A DNA stretch of 64,000 nucleotides from CAG-238 sp934277695 (GTDB lineage: Bacteria; Bacillota; Clostridia; Peptostreptococcales; Anaerovoracaceae). The stretch lies in the NCBI GenBank assembly GCA_934277695.1, contig CAKQVG010000006.1:1-64000 (forward strand). The letters are read 5' to 3'. Positions 7,439 to 17,126 of the stretch are shown piece by piece. A program made the position numbers and the translations under genes. The notes beneath the pieces were generated by a model, which made no database searches, was not told the DNA's origin, and was given only the letters and a program-made list of their open reading frames with translations. The stretch's first letter is position 1; each line of letters starts with the position of its first letter.

Positions 7439-9322
7439 ATGAGTCAAAAAGAAAAGATTATAAATATAGCTGTGATCGCCCATGTCGATGCCGGAAAGTC
7501 AACTTTGGTAGACGCTTTCTTGAATCAGAGCGGCGTTTTCAGAGCAAACGAAGAGGTGGTCGACTGCGTTATGGACAGTGATGATATCGAAAGAGAAAGA
7601 GGAATCACGATTTACTCCAAGAACTGTTCAATTATGCATAACGATGTAAAGATTAATATCGTGGACACTCCGGGGCACGCGGACTTCAGTTCCGAGGTTG
7701 AGCGTATCATGAAAACGGTGGACACCGTTATCCTTCTCGTGGATTCCAGTGAGGGCCCTATGCCGCAGACGAGATTTGTTTTGAAAAAGTCGCTGGAACA
7801 GGGAATCAACCCTATTTTGTTTATAAACAAGCTGGACAAGAAGGATGCCAGAATCGACGAGGTTGTTGATGAGGTTTACGAACTTTTCATGGATCTTGAG
7901 GCAAACGACGACCAGCTCGACTTCCCGATTTTGTACGGAATTGCGCGTCAGGGGATTGCCGTTAAGGATCCGAAGGATGCGCTCGGCGTTCTGGTTGGAG
8001 AAGGCGATGCCAAGATTAAGAAGAGCCCGGCGGGTTACGGCGGACTGGACCTTACACCGCTGTTTGATACAATCATCGAACACTGCAGTCCTTATCCGGA
8101 TCTTGATGAAGAACCGCTGCAGTTCCAGGTTTCGACGCTTGCTTATGACGACTATATCGGAAGACTGGGAATCGGCAGGGTCACCAAGGGAACCATCAAA
8201 GAAGGCCAGACTGTTGCGGTTGCAAAGGCGGACGGAAGCATCGTTTCCCGCAAGGTAAATCAGGTGTTCGTATACAGAGGACTGAAGCGTACGGCCGTAC
8301 CGGAAGCCCATTGCGGAGATATCGTTGTGGTATCCGGCATATCCGACATTTCGATAGGCGAAACAATCTGCGATCCGAAAGACCCGCAGCCGATGGAAAT
8401 GATACACATCGAAGAGCCGACACTTTCCATGAACTTCATGGTAAACAAATCCCCGTTTGCGGGCAAGGTCGGCAAATTTGTAACTTCCAGACACATAAGA
8501 GAAAGACTGAATAAGGAGCTGGAAGTAAATGTGGGACTTGTCGTTGAGGAAACGGATTCTACGGACTGCTTCAAGGTATCGGGAAGAGGTGAGCTGCACC
8601 TTTCCATCCTGATCGAAAATATGAGACGTGAAGGCTATGAGCTTGCGGTATCAAAACCGGAGGTGATTCTGCATCGCGACGAAAACGGCAAGCCACTGGA
8701 ACCGATTGAAGAAGTCGTTATATCCGTGCCGGACGAATATGCCGGAACGGTTATCAATAAATTGAATATGAGAAAAGGCTTAATGAAGCAAATGTCAGGC
8801 GAAAACGGTTTTTCGCGCATAGAATATCTTGTGCCGACAAGAGGCCTTCTCGGCTACAGAAGCGAATTCATAAATGATACGAGAGGCGAAGGAACGATGG
8901 TCAGAAGATTTGACTCCTTCGACGAGTATAAGGGCGAAATTCCTCAGCGCGTAAACGGCGTTGCGATTGCACAGGAAGAGGGAGTCTGCACACCTTATGC
9001 GCTTTTCAACATCGGAGAGAGAGTTCAGATGTTTGTGGAACCGGGAACCAAGGTTTACGAAGGCATGATTGTGGGTATGAATTCAAGAAACGACGACATG
9101 GTTGTAAACCCATGCAAGGCAAAGAAAGTGAGCAACATGCGTGCGGCAGGTTCGGATGAGGCGATTAAGCTCAGTCCCGCGAGAACCTTCACCCTTGAAG
9201 AGGCCCTGGAATTCATAAACGACGATGAACTTGTTGAGATCACGCCTGACGATATCAGACTGAGAAAGAAACTCCTGCACGAACTTGAAAGAAGAAGAAG
9301 CGGCAGGGTTTACGCGGAATAA
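7439..9322 (+). CDS. typA: Translational GTPase TypA/BipA
   Basis: This is a 627-residue ribosome-associated GTPase of the EF-G superfamily. The G1 motif AHVDAGKST is at about residues 14-22, the G3 motif DTPGHADFSSEV follows, and the G4 motif NKLD lies near 130; beta-barrel and EF-G-like domains and the BipA-specific C-terminal domain come after. In other bacteria TypA helps ribosome assembly and stress or cold adaptation. The open frame starts 11 codons earlier, but the ATG at 7439 behind GAAAGAAGG gives the conserved MSQKEKIINIAVIAHVD start. Its own promoter lies just upstream. Confidence 0.95.
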   Translation: MSQKEKIINIAVIAHVDAGKSTLVDAFLNQSGVFRANEEVVDCVMDSDDIERERGITIYSKNCSIMHNDVKINIVDTPGHADFSSEVERIMKTVDTVILLVDSSEGPMPQTRFVLKKSLEQGINPILFINKLDKKDARIDEVVDEVYELFMDLEANDDQLDFPILYGIARQGIAVKDPKDALGVLVGEGDAKIKKSPAGYGGLDLTPLFDTIIEHCSPYPDLDEEPLQFQVSTLAYDDYIGRLGIGRVTKGTIKEGQTVAVAKADGSIVSRKVNQVFVYRGLKRTAVPEAHCGDIVVVSGISDISIGETICDPKDPQPMEMIHIEEPTLSMNFMVNKSPFAGKVGKFVTSRHIRERLNKELEVNVGLVVEETDSTDCFKVSGRGELHLSILIENMRREGYELAVSKPEVILHRDENGKPLEPIEEVVISVPDEYAGTVINKLNMRKGLMKQMSGENGFSRIEYLVPTRGLLGYRSEFINDTRGEGTMVRRFDSFDEYKGEIPQRVNGVAIAQEEGVCTPYALFNIGERVQMFVEPGTKVYEGMIVGMNSRNDDMVVNPCKAKKVSNMRAAGSDEAIKLSPARTFTLEEALEFINDDELVEITPDDIRLRKKLLHELERRRSGRVYAE

Positions 9323-9357
9323 GTTTTGCACGAACAAGGGAAAGGAGTGAAACCGCA

Positions 9358-10158
9358 ATGAAAATTACGGAAAAAACATGGGAGGCACTCCTGCAATACG
9401 GAAAGGATATTCTGCTGGCACTTCTTGTGCTTATTGTGGGAATACTGCTCACCAAAATCATACTGAAGGTTGCACGGAAACTCCTCGACAAAAGTTCGCT
9501 GGATGAGTCGGTATATAAATTTTTGCTGAACACGTTGAAATATGTGGTGTATGTGCTGATTTTTATCGTAGTGCTTACCTGCCTCCACGTACCGACTGCT
9601 CCGCTTGTAACGGTGCTCGGAGCGGGAGGTGCAGCAATCGCTCTTGCGATGAAGGACAGCCTGGGAAATGTGGCAAGCGGTATCATCATCCTGATCAACC
9701 AGCCCTTCATTCGGGGAGATTTTATCGAAACTGCCGGAGCATCCGGAATCGTTCAGGGAATCGACCTTATGGTTACAACCCTGAAAACGTATGACAACAA
9801 AATAATAGCGGTTCCGAACGGTGCGATAACCTCATCGGTGCTGGTGAACCACACGAAAGAGGAAACAAGAAGGGTGGACTTCAAGTTCACGGTGGGCTAT
9901 GATTCGGACCTTTCAAAGGTGAGAGACACGCTTTTGGCTGTCGCGGAGTCGTGCCCGGATGTTTTTAAAACACCGGAGCCGTTTTTCGGAGTTTCGGCGC
10001 ACGGGGACAGTGCAATTGAAATCGAATTCAAAGTCTGGTGTGAAACCCCGAAATACTGGGACGTAAAATATTACCTGCAGGAGCAGGTTAAGATTGCTTT
10101 TGACGAAGCAGACATAAACATACCGTATCCGCAGATGGATATTCACATGGTCAAGTAA
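9358..10158 (+). CDS. Small-conductance mechanosensitive channel (MscS family)
   Basis: The 266-residue membrane protein has three hydrophobic segments (about 17-38, 58-80 and 82-100). The third is the pore-lining Gly/Ala-rich helix (VLGAGGAAIALAMKDSLGN) typical of MscS, followed by the beta domain (GDFIETAGASGIVQGID) and the alpha/beta C-terminal domain. It opens under membrane tension to release solutes after osmotic downshock. AAAGGAG precedes the ATG. Only 35 bases separate it from typA and 22 from pyc, so read-through is likely. Confidence 0.92.
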   Translation: MKITEKTWEALLQYGKDILLALLVLIVGILLTKIILKVARKLLDKSSLDESVYKFLLNTLKYVVYVLIFIVVLTCLHVPTAPLVTVLGAGGAAIALAMKDSLGNVASGIIILINQPFIRGDFIETAGASGIVQGIDLMVTTLKTYDNKIIAVPNGAITSSVLVNHTKEETRRVDFKFTVGYDSDLSKVRDTLLAVAESCPDVFKTPEPFFGVSAHGDSAIEIEFKVWCETPKYWDVKYYLQEQVKIAFDEADINIPYPQMDIHMVK

Positions 10159-10180
10159 ATTTTTTAGGAGAGAGGAAGAA

Positions 10181-13100
10181 ATGGGAGAAATCAAAAAATT
10201 CAAAAGAGTGCTTGTTGCCAACAGAGGCGAGATTGCAATACGAGTTTTCAGAGCGTGCAGAGAGCTTGGAATCCGAACGGTTGCAATTTATTCCGAAGAG
10301 GACAAAAATTCTTTATTCAGAACAAAAGCCGATGAGGCTTATCAAATCGGAAAGGGCAAAACTCCGGTCGGAGCATACCTCAGCATCGACGAAATCATTG
10401 CTCTGGCAAAGGCAAAAGGTGTAGACGCAATTCATCCGGGATACGGATTCCTGGCTGAAAATGAAGAATTTGCAAAGACCTGTGCTGATGCCGGAATCGA
10501 ATTCATCGGGCCTACGGCAGAAATGATGAACAGCCTCGGCGATAAGATTCAGTCCAAAATCGTAGCGCACTCCGTGGGAGTTCCTACCGTTCCGGGCGTT
10601 GAGAAAGCAATTGAAACAGAAGCCGAAGCATTGGAATTCGCAAATTCATGCGGTTATCCCGTTATGCTCAAGGCAGCTGCCGGAGGCGGCGGAAGAGGAA
10701 TGAGAATCGTAAGAAGCGAAGAAGAACTTCTTCCGCAGTTCCGTTCCGCACGTTCCGAAGCAGCGAAGGCTTTCGGCATTGACGATATTTTCATCGAAAA
10801 ATACCTTGAAAACCCGAAGCACATCGAAGTGCAGATTTTGGGCGACAAGGAAGGCAATATCGTTCATCTTTATGAACGTGACTGCTCCATCCAGAGAAGA
10901 CACCAGAAGGTTATCGAATTTACGCCGGCGCTCTGCCTGACCGATGAGCAGCGCAGTGCAATCTGCGAAGATGCAATCAAAATCGCAAAGGCGGTAAATT
11001 ACCGCTCTGCAGGTACGGTTGAATTCCTGCTTGACCACACGACAGGCAAGCATTATTTCATCGAAATGAATCCTCGTATTCAGGTTGAACATACCGTAAC
11101 GGAAATGGTTACGGGAATCGACATCGTGCAGGCACAGATTCTTATTGCAGAGGGTCACAGACTCGACAGCAGGGAAATCGGAATCAAGGGTCAGGACGAT
11201 ATCAAGGTTACCGGACACGCAATCCAGTGCAGAATCACTACGGAAGATCCGGCAAACGACTTCATGCCGGATACAGGAACAATCGAATCTTACCGTTCAC
11301 CGGGCGGATTCGGAATCAGACTTGACGGCGGCAACGGATTCCAGGGATCCACGATCACACCGTTCTACGATTCCCTGCTTCTTAAGGTAACATCGTTCGG
11401 AAGAGATTTTGACGATACGAGAAGAAAGGTTATCCGTGCACTCGGTGAAACCATCATCAAGGGCGTAAAGACAAATATTCCTTTCATGCTCAATGTACTG
11501 AATCACCCGACTTTTGCTGCAGGTGAATGTGATACCGGATTTATCGCAAACACTCCGGACTTACTTGACATCGGCAAAGTACAGGATACCGAGCTGAGAG
11601 TCATCGAGTTCCTCGGCAATAAGTTTGTAAACGAAACAAAAGGCAAGAAGAGAAGCTACAATGTACCGGTGTTCCCGAAGTTCAAGAGCGAAGAAATTGC
11701 GGACCTTCAGGGAAGAGGAACCAAACAGCTTTTCGACGAAATGGGCGCAAAGGACTTTACACAGTGGGTAAGAAAACAGCAGAGACTTTTTGTGACGGAT
11801 ACCACTATGCGTGATGCCCAGCAGTCCCTCATGGCTACCCGCGTAAGAACCGTTGATATGGAAAAAATCGCTCCGGCGGTTTCCGTATACGGACGCAAGC
11901 TTTTCTCACTCGAAATGTGGGGCGGAGCTACCTTTGATACGGCGTACCGTTTCCTCAAGGAAGATCCGTGGGAAAGACTCGAAGTGCTTCGCGAAAAATG
12001 CCCGAACATCCTCATGCAGATGCTGATCAGAGGCGCAAACGCTGTCGGATACAAGAACTATCCGGACAATGTAATCCGTGAGTTTGTAAAGCAGTCTGCA
12101 AAATCCGGAATCGATGTATTCCGAATTTTCGACTCACTCAACTGGATTCAGGGCATGGAAGTTGCACTCGACGAGACACTCAATCAGGGCATGATTGCGG
12201 AACCTTGCCTCTGCTATACCGGAGATATTCTGGACCCATCCAGAACAAAATACACGCTTGATTACTATGTAAGAATGGCAAAAGAACTCGAAAAACGCGG
12301 GGCTCACATCCTCGGCATTAAGGACATGTCGGGACTTCTCAAGCCGACCGCTGCTTCAAAGCTGATCGGAACACTCAAACAGGAAATCGGAATTCCGATT
12401 CACCTCCATACGCATGATACTTCCGGAAACGGAGTTGCTACCGTGCTTATGGCAGCACAGGCAGGCGTTGACATCGTGGATGCGGCATTCAACTCCATGT
12501 CCGGACTTACATCGCAGCCGGCACTCAACTCCATCGTTGCGTCCCTGCAGAATTCCGACAGAGATACAGGACTTGATTCTGACGGACTTCAGAAAATCAG
12601 TGAATACTGGAGAGATGTTCGTCCGGTATACAAAGAATTCGAATCCGAGCTTCAGACCGCTTCCGCTGAAATTTACAAGTATGAGATTCCGGGAGGCCAG
12701 TATTCCAACCTTCAGGCGCAGGTTGAATCCTTCGGTCTCGGCCACAAGCTGAAAGAAGTAAAGGATATGTATAAGGCTGTAAACATGATGCTCGGTGATA
12801 TCGTAAAGGTTACGCCGTCATCAAAGGTTGTAGGCGACCTTGCAATCTTCATGGTTCAGAATGGACTCACTCCGGAAAACATCGTGGAAAAGGGTGCAAA
12901 CATCGACTTCCCGGATTCCACGGTTTCCTACTTCGAAGGAATGATGGGTCAGCCGGAAGGCGGCTTCCCGGAAGACATTCAGAAGGTTGTTCTCAAGGAC
13001 AAAAAGCCGATTACATGCAGACCGGGAGAACTCTTGGAACCGGAAGATTTCGAAGCAATCAGAAAGAAATTGCAGGATGAGCTGGAACTCGAAGGAACCG

Positions 13101-13630
13101 ACAGAGAAGTTATCTCCTATGCTCTGTATCCGAAGGTATTCGAGGATTACATCAAGTCCATTCGCAAGGAAGGATCCTTCCGCTACATGGGTTCTGATAT
13201 CTTCTTCCACTCACTCGAAGAAGGCGAAACCTGCGAAGTTAAGGTTAAAGACGGCGTAAATCTCATGGTTAAACTTCAGGAAGTTCGTCCGGTTGACAAT
13301 GACGGATTCCGCGAAGCAATCTTCGAAGTTAACGGAAACCGCCGTATCATCAAGATCAAAGACAAGACCGTAACCGTAAACTCTTCCAATTCGGTTCTCT
13401 ACGCAAACGAAGACAATCCGATGGAAGTTGGAGCAAACATCCCGGGCAACATCATCAAGGTGCTCGTTAAGGAAGGCGAAACGGTCGCTGCAAATCAGCC
13501 GATTGCTGTAATCGAAGCCATGAAGATGGAAACAAACATCATCGCAAGAGAAGGCGGAGTTGTTGAAAGAATCTATGTTTCCGAAGGCCAGCAGGTGAAG
13601 GCCGGCGAAATGGTTGCAAAGCTGAAGTAA
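10181..13630 (+). CDS. pyc: Pyruvate carboxylase
   Basis: The 1149-residue biotin enzyme makes oxaloacetate from pyruvate, bicarbonate and ATP. The biotin carboxylase domain is at about 1-450 (GYGFLAENEEFA, and the glycine-rich ATP loop AAAGGGGRGMRIV). The carboxyltransferase domain is at about 530-800 (FVTDTTMRDAQQS with metal ligands, and HLHTHDTSGNG). It ends in a biotinyl domain whose EAMKMET motif places the biotinylated lysine near residue 1115. Its length matches the single-chain alpha4 form. In an anaerobe it supplies oxaloacetate for aspartate-family amino acids, which fits the threonine synthase gene downstream. Confidence 0.97.
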   Translation: MGEIKKFKRVLVANRGEIAIRVFRACRELGIRTVAIYSEEDKNSLFRTKADEAYQIGKGKTPVGAYLSIDEIIALAKAKGVDAIHPGYGFLAENEEFAKTCADAGIEFIGPTAEMMNSLGDKIQSKIVAHSVGVPTVPGVEKAIETEAEALEFANSCGYPVMLKAAAGGGGRGMRIVRSEEELLPQFRSARSEAAKAFGIDDIFIEKYLENPKHIEVQILGDKEGNIVHLYERDCSIQRRHQKVIEFTPALCLTDEQRSAICEDAIKIAKAVNYRSAGTVEFLLDHTTGKHYFIEMNPRIQVEHTVTEMVTGIDIVQAQILIAEGHRLDSREIGIKGQDDIKVTGHAIQCRITTEDPANDFMPDTGTIESYRSPGGFGIRLDGGNGFQGSTITPFYDSLLLKVTSFGRDFDDTRRKVIRALGETIIKGVKTNIPFMLNVLNHPTFAAGECDTGFIANTPDLLDIGKVQDTELRVIEFLGNKFVNETKGKKRSYNVPVFPKFKSEEIADLQGRGTKQLFDEMGAKDFTQWVRKQQRLFVTDTTMRDAQQSLMATRVRTVDMEKIAPAVSVYGRKLFSLEMWGGATFDTAYRFLKEDPWERLEVLREKCPNILMQMLIRGANAVGYKNYPDNVIREFVKQSAKSGIDVFRIFDSLNWIQGMEVALDETLNQGMIAEPCLCYTGDILDPSRTKYTLDYYVRMAKELEKRGAHILGIKDMSGLLKPTAASKLIGTLKQEIGIPIHLHTHDTSGNGVATVLMAAQAGVDIVDAAFNSMSGLTSQPALNSIVASLQNSDRDTGLDSDGLQKISEYWRDVRPVYKEFESELQTASAEIYKYEIPGGQYSNLQAQVESFGLGHKLKEVKDMYKAVNMMLGDIVKVTPSSKVVGDLAIFMVQNGLTPENIVEKGANIDFPDSTVSYFEGMMGQPEGGFPEDIQKVVLKDKKPITCRPGELLEPEDFEAIRKKLQDELELEGTDREVISYALYPKVFEDYIKSIRKEGSFRYMGSDIFFHSLEEGETCEVKVKDGVNLMVKLQEVRPVDNDGFREAIFEVNGNRRIIKIKDKTVTVNSSNSVLYANEDNPMEVGANIPGNIIKVLVKEGETVAANQPIAVIEAMKMETNIIAREGGVVERIYVSEGQQVKAGEMVAKLK

Positions 13631-13782
13631 TTCATTGTATCGCTGACAGCCTGCAGTTCTTCGAAAGTTGGACTTTTGGTCGCGCAGCATGAAAAAATCC
13701 AAAAAGTGAGGTGCTTGAGACGGCTTGGACACGACGGGATTTGTCGCATGGTGTTAAAAGTTGGATTTTTTCGACAGGTGCT

Positions 13783-13835
13783 GAAAAAAAGCCAAAAAAA
13801 GCGTTGCTTTCGGCACATGTTTATTGGCTTTTTTC
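13783..13835 (+). terminator. Stem-loop terminator downstream of pyc
   Basis: A 12-base stem (13783-13795 with 13824-13835, one bulged A) ends in a run of T. The loop is unusually long at about 28 bases. It is the first of four strong hairpins in this interval. Confidence 0.5.
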
Positions 13836-13843
13836 GGTCATAC

Positions 13844-13876
13844 GCCGATTTTTTCCAAACTTGAGACAAAATCGGC
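13844..13876. other. Perfect 9-base stem-loop
   Basis: GCCGATTTT (13844-13852) pairs exactly with AAAATCGGC (13868-13876) across a 15-base loop. The same left arm recurs in the hairpin before thrC. Confidence 0.5.
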
Positions 13877-13909
13877 CGATTATGCGTCCGCGGCGGGCGT
13901 TAGAATGAA

Positions 13910-13956
13910 GAAAAATTGGACTTTTTTGCCAAAGCACCTTAAAAGGCCAATTTTTC
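13910..13956. other. Perfect 10-base stem-loop
   Basis: GAAAAATTGG (13910-13919) pairs exactly with CCAATTTTTC (13947-13956). No gene is visible in 13631-14045. Apart from the four hairpins, this interval holds only imperfect copies of a TTGGA-T-rich motif near 13670, 13760 and 13916. Confidence 0.45.
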
Positions 13957-13978
13957 ACCGTCGTAATTTAAATCAGAC

Positions 13979-14028
13979 AGCCGATTTTGCCCCTGCCCGG
14001 TGATGGGGCGGGCAAAGTCGGCTTTTTT
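13979..14028 (+). terminator. Strong terminator or attenuator 18 bases before thrC
   Basis: A 14-base stem (13979-13992 with 14010-14023, one G-U pair) with a GC-rich apex is followed by six T residues and only then by the thrC ribosome site. With no gene between pyc and this hairpin, it would stop transcripts entering thrC, so it may be an attenuator. I could not identify an upstream aptamer, T-box or leader peptide. Confidence 0.6.
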
Positions 14029-14045
14029 AAATAGGAGGAAACAGA

Positions 14046-15548
14046 ATGCTATATGAGAGTACTCGCGGCAGTTTGGACAAAATGACCGGAGCGCAGGCCA
14101 TCATCCGCGGCATCGCCGCGGATAAGGGACTTTATGTGCCGGTTCAAGTCCCTGCGCTGCCGTTTGACATTGCGGAGGCGGCAGCGCGGATGGCCGCCGG
14201 AAAAATCGGATACAAAGATGTTGCCTTTCAGGTAATCGGAGCGTTTTTTGACGACTTTACGCAGGAAGAAATGCACAGCTGCATCGAGGGTGCGTACGAT
14301 TCAAAATTCACGGCACCCGACATCGTCGAACTGAAACAGGCGGGAGGAGCGCGGTTCCTGGAACTTTACCACGGCAAGACTGCGGCATTCAAGGATATGG
14401 CACTGTCCATTCTGCCGTATTTGATGACGACCGCCTGCCGCAAAGAAGGCGAAAAATCCAAAATCTGCATTTTGACGGCAACATCCGGAGATACGGGAAA
14501 GGCCGCACTCGAAGGCTTTGCGGATGTACCGGGAACCGAGATTATCGTGTTTTACCCGTCTGAAGGTGTAAGCCAAGTGCAGGAAAGACAGATGATAACC
14601 CAGACCGGTGCGAACACCCATGTTTTTGCGATTCACGGAAACTTTGACGACGCACAGACCGGGGTTAAGAAAATTTTTGCGGGTGACGCATTTGCCGGCA
14701 GACTTGCCGAAATGGGAATCAAGCTTTCCTCAGCAAACTCCATCAATGTCGGAAGACTTGTGCCGCAGGTGGCATATTATGTATACAGCTATTTGAAACT
14801 TGTGGCGGACGGAACCCTCAAGGCCGGCGAACCGATGAACGTAACAGTTCCGACCGGAAATTTCGGAAACATTCTGGCAGCATATTATGCAAAACTGATG
14901 GGAATTCCGGTAAACAAATTCATATGTGCGTCAAACGACAACAAGGTTTTGACGGATTTCATCAGAAGCGGGGTTTACGATATCCGCAGCGAAGTCAGAA
15001 GTTTTTACTGCACGAACTCACCATCAATGGACATTCTGATTTCCAGTAACCTCGAAAGACTGCTGTATCTTTTGAGTGGCAGAGACGGAAAGCTTATTGC
15101 GGAATGGATGAAATCCTTGGAAAGCAGCAAATGCTACGAAGTTTCCGAAAGCGTTAAAGCGGCACTCGGTGATTTCTACGGCGGATTCTGCACGGAGGAA
15201 GACGCGGTTGCCGCGATTGCGAAGATGTGGTCTGAAAACGGCTACCTCATGGACACGCATACGGCGGTTGCATACAAGGTTTATGAGGACTATGTGAAAG
15301 AAACGGGCGACAAGACACCTACGGTAATCGCATCGACGGCGAGCGCATATAAATTTGCGGAAAGCGTTGCAAAGGCCTGCGGAATCGGCCCATGCAAGGA
15401 CGGATTTGAATATGTCAAGGCACTTGCGGAGAAGACGGGCGTTGCAATTCCGTACGGGCTTTGCGATTTGGACAAAAAGCCGGTACTTCACAAGGGCGTG
15501 ATCGCTTCCGGCCAAATGCAGGAAGCCGTATTGGAGGCACTCAAGTAA
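14046..15548 (+). CDS. thrC: Threonine synthase
   Basis: The 500-residue PLP enzyme converts O-phosphohomoserine to threonine. The N-terminus MLYESTRGSLDKMTGAQAI is typical of the long threonine synthase class. The PLP lysine sits in YHGKTAAFKDMAL (about residue 118), and the phosphate-binding loop is TATSGDTGKAA. The gene starts 8 bases after TAGGAGG. Its stop codon overlaps the next start (TAATG), so the DUF3267 gene is translationally coupled. A strong hairpin lies immediately upstream. Confidence 0.95.
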   Translation: MLYESTRGSLDKMTGAQAIIRGIAADKGLYVPVQVPALPFDIAEAAARMAAGKIGYKDVAFQVIGAFFDDFTQEEMHSCIEGAYDSKFTAPDIVELKQAGGARFLELYHGKTAAFKDMALSILPYLMTTACRKEGEKSKICILTATSGDTGKAALEGFADVPGTEIIVFYPSEGVSQVQERQMITQTGANTHVFAIHGNFDDAQTGVKKIFAGDAFAGRLAEMGIKLSSANSINVGRLVPQVAYYVYSYLKLVADGTLKAGEPMNVTVPTGNFGNILAAYYAKLMGIPVNKFICASNDNKVLTDFIRSGVYDIRSEVRSFYCTNSPSMDILISSNLERLLYLLSGRDGKLIAEWMKSLESSKCYEVSESVKAALGDFYGGFCTEEDAVAAIAKMWSENGYLMDTHTAVAYKVYEDYVKETGDKTPTVIASTASAYKFAESVAKACGIGPCKDGFEYVKALAEKTGVAIPYGLCDLDKKPVLHKGVIASGQMQEAVLEALK

Positions 15549-16150
15549 TGAAAGATTTTGCACATGAAAGACTGCCGCGAGGGTATGAACTGTACGAAAC
15601 GGTCGACCTCGGCGGAAAAGCGATGAAAGTGATGGCAATCTTTGTGGTTTTGCTTACGCTGGGCATGGTTCTGTGGGGAATTCTCTTCTCCGGTCATCCC
15701 GTTTCCGAAGCCTTTCAGATGGAAGCCTTTCGGATTGCCTTTGCCGCCGGGGGAATGATAATGGGCATGGTCGTTTACCTTTTTGTGCACGAAGGCGTTC
15801 ACGGATTCTTTATTAAAATGTTCAGCGGAATGGCACCTTTTTACGGGAAGGACCTCAAAAAAGGCATGTTTTATGCCGGAAGCAGCTGCTTTTTCGGAAA
15901 ACCCGCCTATGTGACAATCGCGCTTGCCCCGCTTGTTATTTGGGGAATTGTGATTGCAATCATGCTTTCGGAACTTTCGACAAACGCGCCGCAGTACTGG
16001 TGGTATTTGTATATGATACAGATTTTTAACTTCACGGGTGCCGCAGGCGACTTGTACATTGCGTGCCGAACGCTCGGAATGCCGAAAGAAGTTCTGGTGC
16101 AGGACAGCGGCACGGCGATGAAATTTTTTCTGCCGACAAACATACAATAA
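15548..16150 (+). CDS. DUF3267 membrane protein with HExxH motif
   Basis: The 200-residue protein has about four hydrophobic segments (near 28-50, 62-82, 118-142 and 150-170). It carries FVHEGVHGFFIKMFSG (about residues 80-95), whose HEGVH matches the HExxH zinc-peptidase motif of DUF3267 proteins. It may be an intramembrane metalloprotease, but no substrate is known. The start ATG overlaps the thrC stop. A terminator follows directly, so it closes the thrC transcript. Confidence 0.75.
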   Translation: MKDFAHERLPRGYELYETVDLGGKAMKVMAIFVVLLTLGMVLWGILFSGHPVSEAFQMEAFRIAFAAGGMIMGMVVYLFVHEGVHGFFIKMFSGMAPFYGKDLKKGMFYAGSSCFFGKPAYVTIALAPLVIWGIVIAIMLSELSTNAPQYWWYLYMIQIFNFTGAAGDLYIACRTLGMPKEVLVQDSGTAMKFFLPTNIQ

Positions 16151-16165
16151 CACAACAAAAATCAT

Positions 16166-16213
16166 CCGCTTGGCAGTGGAACAGGAAAAATTCCGCCGCC
16201 GAGCGGTTTTTTT
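16166..16213 (+). terminator. Rho-independent terminator
   Basis: CCGCTTGGC (16166-16174) pairs with GCCGAGCGG (16198-16206, one wobble), with a smaller inner stem, followed by seven T residues. Confidence 0.75.
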
Positions 16214-16257
16214 ATGTCCGGATTTTCCGGGAAGGTTTTTTTATTCCGACGCCTGAC

Positions 16258-16291
16258 TTCGACATGTTTCGCCAAGGCCGTGTTGTATTAT
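16258..16291 (+). promoter_or_regulatory. Predicted Spo0A-dependent spoIIG promoter
   Basis: TTCGACA at 16258-16264 is a perfect 0A box (TGTCGAA) on the minus strand. A -10-like TATTAT lies at 16286-16291, 21 bases further on. The B. subtilis spoIIG promoter is likewise a Spo0A~P-activated promoter with over-long spacing, so the arrangement fits. A seven-base box alone is weak evidence. Confidence 0.5.
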
Positions 16292-16310
16292 GATAATGCG
16301 AGGTAGACAA

Positions 16311-17126
16311 GTGGTTATTTACGGAGAATATCTTTTTCTGGAAAACTTTATTACGGGAGGAATCCTGCTTTTCTTTACGGGAAAGCTTCTGGACCGTAAG
16401 CTTTCCCACATTCGTCTTTTTATAGGCGCTGTAATGTGCGGAGCGGCAGGATTTGCGATTTTTCTGCCTGTGGCGGGGATACCGGGCATTTTGATGCGAA
16501 TCGGCATTGCCGCTTGCTCCGCCCTCCTCGGACTGGGAGCAAAAACAGCAAAAGAGCTGCTCACCAAAACAGCCATTTTCATGGCGCTCACCCTGATATC
16601 GGGCGGAGGTGTCATGGCACTCATGCTGTGGCAGGAGATTCCTTCGGTGTCGGGGGCGGGAGCACTCTACATTCCGCCGCTGACTTATTTGCGGCTGATC
16701 TGCTTCGGAATTCTTGCCTTCGGTTTCTCATACCTGATAATCAAGTTGATCCAACGGGTCAGGCTGAACATCGGGCTGTGCGATGAAGCCGCGATTCGGA
16801 TAAACGGACAGACGATTTTGCTGCGAGCGATGATTGATACCGGCAATTACCTCAAAGAACCGATAAGCGGAAGACCCGTCGCACTGATTGGGAAGAACGC
16901 CGCAGGGAAGCTTGAAAAACTGAAATGCAAAGAACGCTACACTTTGATCCCGTTTCACGCTGTGGGAAGCCGAAGCGGGATGCTGGAGGGAATGCGGATC
17001 GACAGCATTTATTACCGGGGAAATGAGGTACGGAATGCCGTGATTGCATTTTATGAGAATGACTTTGAAGACAGCGATATGATTTTGGGTAGAGATTTTT
17101 TGGACAGGGGGCTTTCAAATGAATAG
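16311..17126 (+). CDS. spoIIGA: Sporulation sigma-E factor-processing peptidase SpoIIGA
   Basis: The 271-residue protein has an N-terminal half with about five membrane spans and a C-terminal aspartic-protease-like domain with the catalytic motif MIDTGNYL (Asp near 176) and the ending MILGRDFLDRG. In the mother cell it removes the pro-peptide of SigE after a signal from the forespore. An upstream in-frame ATG exists at 16290, but GAGGTAG at 16300-16306 points to the GTG at 16311, which yields the family-like start MVIYGEYLFLENF. It overlaps sigE by 8 bases. Confidence 0.9.
   Translation: MVIYGEYLFLENFITGGILLFFTGKLLDRKLSHIRLFIGAVMCGAAGFAIFLPVAGIPGILMRIGIAACSALLGLGAKTAKELLTKTAIFMALTLISGGGVMALMLWQEIPSVSGAGALYIPPLTYLRLICFGILAFGFSYLIIKLIQRVRLNIGLCDEAAIRINGQTILLRAMIDTGNYLKEPISGRPVALIGKNAAGKLEKLKCKERYTLIPFHAVGSRSGMLEGMRIDSIYYRGNEVRNAVIAFYENDFEDSDMILGRDFLDRGLSNE

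Noticed and set aside
10646..11218. Long minus-strand frame inside pyc
   Set aside because: It is a compositional shadow of the biotin carboxylase domain; no start signal or recognisable motif.
13631..13780. A small RNA or peptide gene directly after pyc
   Set aside because: Frames of 60-100 codons occur on both strands but lack ribosome sites and family resemblance; only hairpins are supported.
16290..16310. ATG start seven codons upstream for spoIIGA
   Set aside because: GAGGTAG lies between it and the GTG at 16311 with correct spacing, and the GTG gives the family-like N-terminus.
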